39,907 nt of DNA from the NCBI GenBank assembly GCA_003525885.1, contig DQIG01000296.1, positions 736 through 40,642 of the forward strand, in the 5' to 3' direction. Each line of letters starts with the position of its first letter. Position 1 is the first letter of the stretch. A program made the translations under genes and the position numbers. This DNA comes from Stenotrophomonas sp. (GTDB taxonomy: Bacteria; Pseudomonadota; Gammaproteobacteria; Xanthomonadales; Xanthomonadaceae). Positions 33,609 through 39,907 of this stretch are shown here, in pieces. Under the pieces are notes generated by a model. It did no database searches. It was not told where the DNA came from and saw only the letters and a program-made list of their open reading frames with translations.

Positions 33609-33962
33609 CTATTCCTTGAACATCAGAAATGCGGCAACCACGATCAACCCGAACGCCGCATAGTGGTTCCACTTCAGCGGCTGGCCCAGGTAGAACGCGG
33701 AGAACACCGCGAACACCAGCAGCGTGATCACCTCCTGCATACCCTTCAGCTGCGGCGCCGAATACACCGCGCTGCCCAGCCGGTTGCCCGGCACCTGAAG
33801 GCAGTACTCGAAGAAGGCGATGCCCCAGCTGACCAGGATGACCATCATCAACGGCGCGCTCTTGTACTTCAGGTGGCCGTACCAGGCGAAGGTCATGAAG
33901 ATGTTGCTGCCGAGCAGCAGCAACACCGGGTACAGGTAGGCGGCGAAGGACGTGCCGGGCAT
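33609..33962 (-). CDS. DMT-family small membrane protein (DUF486)
   Basis: A 117-residue membrane protein with four spans. The N-terminus YPVLLLLGSNIFMTFAWYGHLK and the following WGIAFFEYCLQVPGNRLG are the DUF486 signature, and the end WNHYAAFGLIVVAAFLMFKE is typical. These proteins belong to the drug/metabolite transporter superfamily and are about a third of the full size; a transported substrate is not known. It may be co-transcribed with the next gene, which begins two bases after its stop. Confidence 0.88.
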   Translation of the reverse strand: MPGTSFAAYLYPVLLLLGSNIFMTFAWYGHLKYKSAPLMMVILVSWGIAFFEYCLQVPGNRLGSAVYSAPQLKGMQEVITLLVFAVFSAFYLGQPLKWNHYAAFGLIVVAAFLMFKE

Positions 33963-34031
33963 CCGGGTGATCTCGTGGGAGTGAGGCGCGCAGCATAGCG
34001 CTGGCGCCCCTCGATGCGTGTCACGGTCGGG

Positions 34032-36548
34032 TCAGGCCTCGCGCAGGGCCAGGGCCGGAGAGGTGTGCAGGATGCGCCGGGTACCCCACCAGCCGGCCAG
34101 CAGGCTCAGCCCGATGCCGACCACGCCGCCCAGCAGCAGTCCTGGCCATGGTGGCAGCAATGGCAGCTCGAACACCTTCTGCGAGACCGCCACGCCGATG
34201 GCCGCGGCGGCGCCGACCGCCAGCAACGCGGCCAGCGTGCCCAGTGCGCCGAATTCCACCAGTACCGCTCCGCGCAGCTGGCGACGGGTCGCGCCCAGCG
34301 TGCGCAGCACCGCACTGTCGTAGCGGCGCTCGCCCGCCGTGGCCTGCAGCGCGGCCAGCAGTACCAGCACGCCGGCCAGCAGGCTGAACACCATCACCAG
34401 CTGCACCGCCTGCGCCACGCGTTCCATCACATCGCGCACCTGCGAAATCACTGCATCCACATCCAGCAGAGACAGGTTCGGCTGCGCGCGTACCAGCTCA
34501 CCGAGTCCGGCCGCCTTGCCGGCCGGCAGGTGGAACGCCGACAGCAGGTTGTGCGGGGTGTCGCCCACCGCATTCGGGTTCAGCAGCACGAAGAAGTTCG
34601 GCCGGAAGGTGTTCCAGTCGGCCTTGCGCACGCTGGTCACGGTGAATTCGCGTTCCTGCTCGCCCACCGCAATGGAGATGCGGTCGCCGGGATACACGCC
34701 GTAGCGTTTGGCCCAGCCGATTTCCACCGAGGCTTCCGGTGCGGTGCTGTCGGCTTTCCAGAACGTGCCATTGACCAGCGTATTGGCCGGCGGGAACGTG
34801 CTGCGCCAGCTGAAATTCAACGGCCGGTTCTCGTCATCGTCATCGCGCTGGCCGTCGCCCTGCGCGGCCTGTCCGTCCTGTGCGGACGTACGGTCCATGC
34901 GCAGCGGCGGCTTGCCGTTGATGGCGATCAGGCGCCCAGTGGCCATCGGTTCGATGCTGGCGTCGTTGGCGCCCAACCCACGCAGCGTCGCCAGCACGCT
35001 GTCACGCTGTTCGGGCTGGATGTTGATCAGGAAGTAGTTGGGCGTGTCCGCGGGCAACCGCTCGCGCCACTGCTGCAGCAGGCCAGGGCCGGTCACGGCC
35101 AGCAACAGCAGCGCACACAGCGACAGGGAGAGCCCGACCAGCTGCATCACCGCCAGCATCCGGCGGCGGGTCAGCGCGGCCAGGCCCAGCCGCCAGTTGC
35201 CATGCAAGCGGTGTTGCAGGCCGCGCAGCAACTGCAGCAGCACGAAGCCGACCACGCCGGCGGCCAGCGCCAGCGCGGCCAGGCCACCCAGCACCCACAG
35301 CGCCAGCTTCAGGTCGCCGGTGACCTGTACCGCCAGCAGCAGGCTGGCCGCCAGCGCCGCCACATAGGCCAGCAGCGAGGCTGGTGGCAGGGCGGCGAAG
35401 GAGCGGTTGAGCACCCGCATCGGCGGCACCCCGCGCAGGCGCAGCAGCGGCGGCAGGCCGAAGCCGAACAGCAGCAACAGGCCGATGCCCGCACCGGTCA
35501 GCGCTGGCATCGCCTCGGGCAGCGGCAGCCGCTGTGGCACCAGACTGCCCAGCACCTGCACCAGGCCTTCCTGCGCAGCCATGCCCAGGCCGATGCCAAG
35601 CGCGCAGGCCGGCACCGCCAGCATCAGCAGCTGCAGCGCCAGGCCAAGCAGGATGTCGCGCTGGCGCGCACCCAGGCAGCGCAGGATCGCCACCTGGTCG
35701 ATGCGGCGCAGTGCAAAGCGGTTGGCCGCCAGCGCCGTGGCCACACCGGCCAACAGTACCGCCAGCAGCGCGCTGAGGCCGAGGAAGCGCCCGGCCAGAT
35801 CGAACGCCTGGCGTACGCCGCGCTGGGTGTCATCCACGCTCAGCAGGCGCAGGCCCTTGACCTGCGGCAGCAGCCACTGGCGCAGCGCGGCAACCTGATC
35901 GGCCGGTCCGGCGAACATCAACCGATAGTTGATGCGGCTGCCGGGGCCGAGCAGTCCGGTGCCTTCCACGTCAGCGCGGTTGACCAGCAGGGTAGGGGAG
36001 AGCGTCAGCAGGTCGCCACCAGTGTCCGGCTCGGCCTCGATGATGCCGGCGATGCGCACCGTGCCGGCGCCGAATTCGAGGTCATCGCCGGCCTTCAGTC
36101 CCAGTCCCTGCAGCAGGCGTGGGTCGGCATAGGCCTGCCCCTTGGGCGGCATGCCGGCATCGGTGATCAACGCACCGCCGGGGGTGCTGCGCACCCGCAG
36201 CGTGCCGCGCAACGGGTAGCCCGCCTGCACGGCCTTGATGCTGGCCATCTGGCTGGCATCGCCGTTGAACAGCACGCTGCCGAAACTGGCGATACGGGTG
36301 TAGGCCAGTCCACGCCGCTGTGCTTCGTCAGCGAACGCCTGCGGCGGGTCATCGCGCCCGGCGATGCCGAGGTCGCCGCCGAGCATTTCCGCCGCGCTGC
36401 CGGTCAGCGCCAGATTGACCCGGTTCACCAGCGTGCCCACGGCCGTCATCACCGCCACGCCCAGCACCAGCGCGGCGAACACGGTCAGCAGGTCGCCGGC
36501 CAGGGCCTCGCGGCGCAGCGCGCGCCACGCGTGCCGCAGCAGGTTCAT
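34032..36548 (-). CDS. ybbP: ABC transporter permease (YbbP/FtsX-like)
   Basis: An 838-residue membrane protein. It has one span near the N-terminus (20-40), a large periplasmic loop (50-240), a cluster of spans with an FtsX-like MacB-type core around 250-430, more spans, a second large periplasmic region (about 500-690), and a final FtsX core (700-838). This twelve-or-so-span double-FtsX plan is that of YbbP. The frame is intact. It overlaps the ATPase stop by ATGA, so the subunits are coupled. In E. coli YbbAP is linked to lipid or envelope handling, with the exact cargo unsettled. Its ATPase partner here lacks Walker A. Confidence 0.9.
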   Translation of the reverse strand: MNLLRHAWRALRREALAGDLLTVFAALVLGVAVMTAVGTLVNRVNLALTGSAAEMLGGDLGIAGRDDPPQAFADEAQRRGLAYTRIASFGSVLFNGDASQMASIKAVQAGYPLRGTLRVRSTPGGALITDAGMPPKGQAYADPRLLQGLGLKAGDDLEFGAGTVRIAGIIEAEPDTGGDLLTLSPTLLVNRADVEGTGLLGPGSRINYRLMFAGPADQVAALRQWLLPQVKGLRLLSVDDTQRGVRQAFDLAGRFLGLSALLAVLLAGVATALAANRFALRRIDQVAILRCLGARQRDILLGLALQLLMLAVPACALGIGLGMAAQEGLVQVLGSLVPQRLPLPEAMPALTGAGIGLLLLFGFGLPPLLRLRGVPPMRVLNRSFAALPPASLLAYVAALAASLLLAVQVTGDLKLALWVLGGLAALALAAGVVGFVLLQLLRGLQHRLHGNWRLGLAALTRRRMLAVMQLVGLSLSLCALLLLAVTGPGLLQQWRERLPADTPNYFLINIQPEQRDSVLATLRGLGANDASIEPMATGRLIAINGKPPLRMDRTSAQDGQAAQGDGQRDDDDENRPLNFSWRSTFPPANTLVNGTFWKADSTAPEASVEIGWAKRYGVYPGDRISIAVGEQEREFTVTSVRKADWNTFRPNFFVLLNPNAVGDTPHNLLSAFHLPAGKAAGLGELVRAQPNLSLLDVDAVISQVRDVMERVAQAVQLVMVFSLLAGVLVLLAALQATAGERRYDSAVLRTLGATRRQLRGAVLVEFGALGTLAALLAVGAAAAIGVAVSQKVFELPLLPPWPGLLLGGVVGIGLSLLAGWWGTRRILHTSPALALREA

Positions 36549-37123
36549 GCCTGCGCCCCGAGCTCGACCGGCATCAGGCGGCCGTCGTCGATGCGGTGGA
36601 TGTACTGGCAGCGCTGGGCCAGGCGCAGGTCGTGGGTGACCAGCACCAGAGTGGTGCCGCTGCCGGCATTGAGTTCGAACAGCAGGTCGCTGATGTGCTG
36701 GCCGGTGGCATGGTCCAGCGAGCCGGTCGGTTCGTCGGCGAACAGGATGCGCGGGCGGGTAACGAAGGCACGCGCCAGTGCCACGCGCTGCTGCTCGCCA
36801 CCGGACAGCTGGCGTGGGTAGTGGCGGGCACGATGGGCCAGGCCGACCTGCGCCAGCACCTCGTCCACGCGTGCGCGGTCCTCGCGCCCGGCCAGCTCCA
36901 GCGGCAGCGCGACGTTCTCGGCGGCGGTCAGCGCCGGCAGCAGGTGGAAGCTCTGGAACACGAAGCCGACCTCGCGCGCGCGCAGCTGGGCCCGGGCTTC
37001 TTCATCAAGACGCCCCAGATCCTGGCTGGCCAGTTCGATGCGGCCGCGGCTGGGCAGGTCCAGCCCGGCCAGCAGGCCGAGCAGGGTGGCCGCCAACGGG
37101 CGGGTGATGGCGTTCAAGGACAT
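36545..37123 (-). CDS. ybbA: ABC transporter ATPase (YbbA-like) without Walker A
   Basis: A 192-residue ATPase that is about 35-40 residues shorter than the usual YbbA. After MSLNAIT the sequence jumps to RPLAATLLGLLAGLDLPS. Family members have an N-terminal beta-sheet then GxSGxGKSTLL here; only TLLGLLAGLD remains. All later motifs are present: Q-loop VFQSFHLLPALT, signature LSGGEQQRVALARA, Walker B ILFADEPTGSLD and H-loop LVTHD. The start at 37123 has AGGAG eight bases upstream. The frame remains open upstream, but no P-loop appears in any of the three minus frames. So the protein as read cannot hold ATP normally. Confidence 0.88.
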   Translation of the reverse strand: MSLNAITRPLAATLLGLLAGLDLPSRGRIELASQDLGRLDEEARAQLRAREVGFVFQSFHLLPALTAAENVALPLELAGREDRARVDEVLAQVGLAHRARHYPRQLSGGEQQRVALARAFVTRPRILFADEPTGSLDHATGQHISDLLFELNAGSGTTLVLVTHDLRLAQRCQYIHRIDDGRLMPVELGAQA

Positions 37124-37207
37124 GGACCACGCTCCTGTGTTCCGGTGCCGATTCAATACCTTACGCCCGGGTTCCTTGCAAGTCAGGTGGGCCTGCCGGC
37201 ACCCCGC

Positions 37208-37213
37208 TACAAT
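37208..37213 (+). promoter_or_regulatory. -10 element of rep
   Basis: TACAAT, five of six to TATAAT, nine bases before the rep ATG. A start of transcription near 37220 would give a leader of only a few bases, so the mRNA may be nearly leaderless. Confidence 0.5.
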
Positions 37214-37222
37214 CCTGTCCCC

Positions 37223-39199
37223 ATGCACGGTCTCAATCCTCCCCAAGCCGCCGCGGTCCTGCACATCGAAGGCCCGTTGCTGGTGCTCGCCGGCGCCGGC
37301 AGCGGCAAGACGCGCGTGATCGTGGAGAAGATCGCCCACCTGATCGGCTGTGGCCGCTACCCGGCCCGCCGCATCGCCGCGATCACCTTCACCAACAAGT
37401 CGGCCAAGGAAATGCGCGAGCGCGTGGCCAAGCGCCTGCGCGAGCAGGACGCCGACGAGGTGACCATCTGCACCTTCCATGCGCTGGGCCTGAAGTTCCT
37501 GCAGATCGAACATGCCGCCGTGGGCCTGAAGCGCGGCTTCTCGATCTTCGATGCCGATGATGCCGCCGCGCAGATCAAGGACCTGATGTACGGCGCCAAG
37601 CCCGATGACATCGAGGACATGAAGAACCTGGTGTCGCGCGCGAAGAATGCCGGGCTGTCGCCCGAGCAGGCGATGGCTGCCGCGCGCAGCAACCGTGAGA
37701 AGGAAGCGGCCAGCGTCTACGAGCGCTACCAGCTGCGGTTGACCGCGTTCAATGCGGTCGACTTCGACGACCTGATCCGTCTGCCGGTGCAGATCCTGGA
37801 AGAGAACCCCGAGATCGCCCTGGCCTGGCGCGAGCGCATCGGCTACCTGCTGGTGGACGAATGCCAGGATACCAACGACGCGCAGTACCGCCTGCTCAAG
37901 CAGCTGGCCGGTGAGAAGGGCAATTTCACCTGCGTCGGCGACGATGACCAGTCGATCTACGCCTGGCGCGGCGCCAACCCGGAAAACCTGCAGCAGATGG
38001 GGCGCGATTACCCCGCGCTGGAGATCATCAAGCTGGAGCAGAACTACCGCTGTTCCAACCGCGTGCTGCGCGCGGCCAATGCGCTGATCGCCAACAATCC
38101 GCACGAGCACCTGAAGAAGCTGTGGAGCGACCAGGCCGACGGCGAGCGGATCCGCGTGTGGGAATGCCGCAACAGCGAGCATGAAGCGGAAAAGGTTGCG
38201 GCCGAGATCGCCTTCGTGGCGCAGTCGCGCAACGTGCCGTGGAGCGATTTCTGCATCCTGTTCCGCGGCAACTTCCAGTCGCGCCCGCTGGAAAAGGCGA
38301 TGCAGCTGCTGCGCATTCCTTACCACCTGACCGGCGGCACGATGTTCCTGGAGCGCCAGGAAGTGAAAGACACGCTGGCGTGGTTGCGGCTGCTGGTGAA
38401 CCCGGACGACGACACCGCGTTCATGCGTGCGGTGCAGTCGCCCAAGCGCGACGTCGGTGCCGGCACGCTGGCCAAGCTGGCCGAACTGGCGCAGGAAAAG
38501 GACATGCCGATGGCGCAGGCCGCCGAGGCGATCGGCGCCCTGCAGCAGTTGCCGCCGCGTGCGGCCAACAGCCTGGCGCGCTTCACCGACATCCTGCGCG
38601 ACCTGCGCGCGCAGACGCGCCAGATCAGTTCCGGCGACATGATCCGGAAGGTGGCCAAGGAATCGGGCCTGCTCAGCGAACTTCGCCAGCAGGCCAAGGA
38701 AGAGGCCAGTTACCAGCGCCGCGCCAACAACATCGAGGAACTGGCGCAGTGGTTCGAGGGTGGCCCGCGCGGTGCCACCGCCGCCGACCTGGCCGGCCAG
38801 CTGGCGCTGCTGTCGCGCAGCGACAAGGACGAGGGCGGCAACCAGGTACGCATGATGACCATGCACGCCTCCAAGGGCCTGGAATTCCCGTACGTGTTCA
38901 TCGTCGGCTGCGAGGACGGCGTGTTGCCGCACCAGGTCAGCCTGGACGAAGGCAACCTGCAGGAAGAACGTCGCCTGCTGTACGTGGGCATCACCCGCGC
39001 CAAGATCCAGCTGTGGATGAGTTACAGCAAGCTGACCCGCAAGTTCGGCGAGCACGTGCGGCTGAAGCCGAGCCGCTTCTTCGAGGAGATTCCGGCCGAG
39101 GAGATCCAGCGCGATGGCGCGGACCCGGTGGCCGATGCAGCGCGCAAGAAGGAGCGCGCCAGCGCGGGGTTGGCTGCGATCGAGGCGCTGTTCGACTGA
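37223..39199 (+). CDS. rep: ATP-dependent DNA helicase Rep
   Basis: A 658-residue superfamily-1 helicase of the Rep type. Motifs in order: motif I AGAGSGKT near 20, Ia ITFTNKSAKEM, motif II LLVDECQDTN (about 210-220), motif III DDDQSIYAWRGA, motif IV QNYRCSNRVL, and V/VI MTMHASKGLEFPYVF and RRLLYVGITRAK. The length is that of Rep (not UvrD, which is longer). Rep moves 3' to 5' on single-stranded DNA and helps forks pass bound proteins. The open frame extends 600 bases before the ATG, but that part is the antisense of the ABC gene; the family starts at MHGLNPPQ. Confidence 0.97.
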   Translation: MHGLNPPQAAAVLHIEGPLLVLAGAGSGKTRVIVEKIAHLIGCGRYPARRIAAITFTNKSAKEMRERVAKRLREQDADEVTICTFHALGLKFLQIEHAAVGLKRGFSIFDADDAAAQIKDLMYGAKPDDIEDMKNLVSRAKNAGLSPEQAMAAARSNREKEAASVYERYQLRLTAFNAVDFDDLIRLPVQILEENPEIALAWRERIGYLLVDECQDTNDAQYRLLKQLAGEKGNFTCVGDDDQSIYAWRGANPENLQQMGRDYPALEIIKLEQNYRCSNRVLRAANALIANNPHEHLKKLWSDQADGERIRVWECRNSEHEAEKVAAEIAFVAQSRNVPWSDFCILFRGNFQSRPLEKAMQLLRIPYHLTGGTMFLERQEVKDTLAWLRLLVNPDDDTAFMRAVQSPKRDVGAGTLAKLAELAQEKDMPMAQAAEAIGALQQLPPRAANSLARFTDILRDLRAQTRQISSGDMIRKVAKESGLLSELRQQAKEEASYQRRANNIEELAQWFEGGPRGATAADLAGQLALLSRSDKDEGGNQVRMMTMHASKGLEFPYVFIVGCEDGVLPHQVSLDEGNLQEERRLLYVGITRAKIQLWMSYSKLTRKFGEHVRLKPSRFFEEIPAEEIQRDGADPVADAARKKERASAGLAAIEALFD

Positions 39200-39202
39200 G
39201 CC

Positions 39203-39241
39203 GGGGTCGGATCCCTTTCCGCAGGGAAGGGCTCTGACCCC
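39203..39241. repeat. Imperfect 39-bp palindrome, GGGTC family (copy 4)
   Basis: GGGGTCGGATCCCTTTCC then GCAG then GGAAGGGCTCTGACCCC. The arms match with a few differences. Three bases after the rep stop. Confidence 0.78.
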
Positions 39242-39253
39242 ACGGCCCGGATC

Positions 39254-39277
39254 AGCCGAGCGTGGGCTCGGCTCTAC
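39254..39277 (-). repeat. SMAG-type REP element
   Basis: Minus strand GTAGAGCCGAGCCCACGCTC... . The plus-strand end CTAC followed by AAT forms TACAAT (39275-39280), a possible -10 of the GNAT gene. Confidence 0.82.
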
Positions 39278-39305
39278 AATCGGCCTATCCCCGCAGAGGC
39301 TTGCC

Positions 39306-39830
39306 ATGCATCCCATCCACAGCGAACGCCTGCGCCTGCGCCGCATCGAGCCCGACCGCGACGCGGCGCCGATGCTGGCGCTGCTCAACGATCCCGGTTT
39401 CCTGCGCTTCATCGGCGACCGCGATGTGCGCAGTGAGTCGCAGGCGCGGGAATACATCGCGCTGCGTGTGCTGCACAGCTATGCGTTGAATGGCTTCGGC
39501 ATGTATGCCATCGAGCGCTTGTCCGATGGTGCCTGGCTGGGTAACGCCGGGCTGGTGCGGCGGGATGGCCTGCCGGGGCCGGATATCGGCTATGCGGTGC
39601 TTTCGGAATTTGCCGGGCAGGGCTATGCCGGTGAGGCGGCGCGGGCGGTGTTCGCGCATGCACGCGGAGCGCTGGGCCTGCACGATCTGTATGGCATCAC
39701 CGACCTGGACAACGTGGTGTCCGGAAAGATCCTGCTGGGGCTCGGCATGCAGGAACGCGGGGTGATCCAGCTGCCGGGCGTGGACAGTGCGAGCCGCCTG
39801 TATGCCACGCCGGGGGCGGCGCAGGTCTGA
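39306..39830 (+). CDS. GNAT-family N-acetyltransferase (RimJ/RimL-like)
   Basis: A 174-residue acetyltransferase of the RimJ/RimL (Acetyltransf_3) group. It opens with SERLRLRRIEPDRDAAPMLALLNDPGFLRFIG, has the acetyl-CoA-side IGYAVLSEFAGQGYAGEAARAV helix (the Q/R-x-x-G-x-G/A motif reads GQGYAG), and ends in a DLDNVVSGKILLGLGMQERGVI segment typical for the group. The acceptor is unknown: ribosomal proteins or small amines are both possible. It follows two palindromic elements after rep. Confidence 0.88.
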   Translation: MHPIHSERLRLRRIEPDRDAAPMLALLNDPGFLRFIGDRDVRSESQAREYIALRVLHSYALNGFGMYAIERLSDGAWLGNAGLVRRDGLPGPDIGYAVLSEFAGQGYAGEAARAVFAHARGALGLHDLYGITDLDNVVSGKILLGLGMQERGVIQLPGVDSASRLYATPGAAQV

Positions 39831-39842
39831 TCCCTGATGATG

Positions 39843-39867
39843 GTAGGTGCCGACCGTTGGTCGGCAC
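39843..39867 (+). repeat. SMAG-type REP element
   Basis: GTAGGTGCCGACCGTTGGTCGG then CAC: GTAG head and a GTGCCGACC/GGTCGGCAC hairpin, 12 bases after the GNAT stop. Confidence 0.85.
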
Positions 39868-39890
39868 CGCCGGTTGCTAGGGCAACACCC

Positions 39891-39907
39891 GTAGATCCAC
39901 GCCATGC
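39891..39907 (+). repeat. SMAG-type REP element cut by the window end
   Basis: GTAGATCCACGCCATGC, the first 17 bases of the same element as at 22532. Confidence 0.8.

Noticed and set aside
34014..36821. 935-residue plus-strand open frame opposite the permease
   Set aside because: Composition (Gln/Arg/His-rich) and lack of motifs show it is the antisense of ybbP.
36545..39457. 970-residue minus-strand frame that runs through the ATPase and antisense to rep
   Set aside because: Only its last 192 residues resemble a protein family; the rest mirrors the helicase. I also checked this stretch for a lost P-loop and found none.

Overview
The window looks like chromosomal DNA of a Stenotrophomonas of the S. 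maltophilia group (Xanthomonadales). The evidence is high GC with strong third-position G/C, xanthomonad-type proteins throughout, an effector carrying the C-terminal signal used by the xanthomonad antibacterial type IV secretion system, and many short extragenic palindromes that begin with GTAG, a hallmark of S. maltophilia. I recognise no insertion sequence, phage, tRNA, rRNA or CRISPR array.

Layout. 0-5.8 kb: a DUF4124 protein and metF on the minus strand, then plus-strand genes for a secreted alpha/beta hydrolase, a LytS/LytTR-type two-component pair, a DUF3228 protein and a small TonB-like protein. 5.8-9.3 kb: ybaK coupled to an unknown gene, then a predicted type IV effector and its lipoprotein immunity gene. 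This two-gene module lies between two near-identical 31-bp terminator repeats. 9.3-18.5 kb: ahcY with an SAH riboswitch, an S9 peptidase, ppc, a hot-dog thioesterase and metK. 18.8-22.5 kb: a two-domain OlsF-like acyltransferase, an LpxH-like hydrolase and a YdjM-like membrane protein. 22.6-27.5 kb: dusB with a methyltransferase, a small membrane protein, and a nucleoside transporter with a ribokinase. 27.7-33 kb: an aldo/keto reductase, then a Fur-controlled heme operon (hemP, TonB-dependent receptor, HemS-like protein, DUF6607 protein). 33-39.9 kb: two small genes, an ABC exporter pair (ybbP/ybbA type), rep helicase and a GNAT acetyltransferase.

How the genes fit together. metF, ahcY and metK are three steps of the activated methyl cycle lying within 18 kb; ahcY is switched by SAH, the substrate of its enzyme. 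NupC and RbsK make a nucleoside/ribose salvage unit. The heme operon imports and handles heme when iron is low. The OlsF-like and LpxH-like genes, fused by an ATGA overlap, both modify envelope lipids.

Most notable points: (1) the effector/immunity cassette bounded by direct repeats that are also terminators, with a further terminator between immunity and effector genes; (2) a YbbA-type ABC ATPase that keeps every motif except Walker A, which is absent in frame; (3) the SAH riboswitch; (4) a heme receptor without a histidine between its FRAP-like and NPDL motifs, and a long dyad upstream of its Fur box; (5) palindromic repeats that supply the stop codons of two genes.
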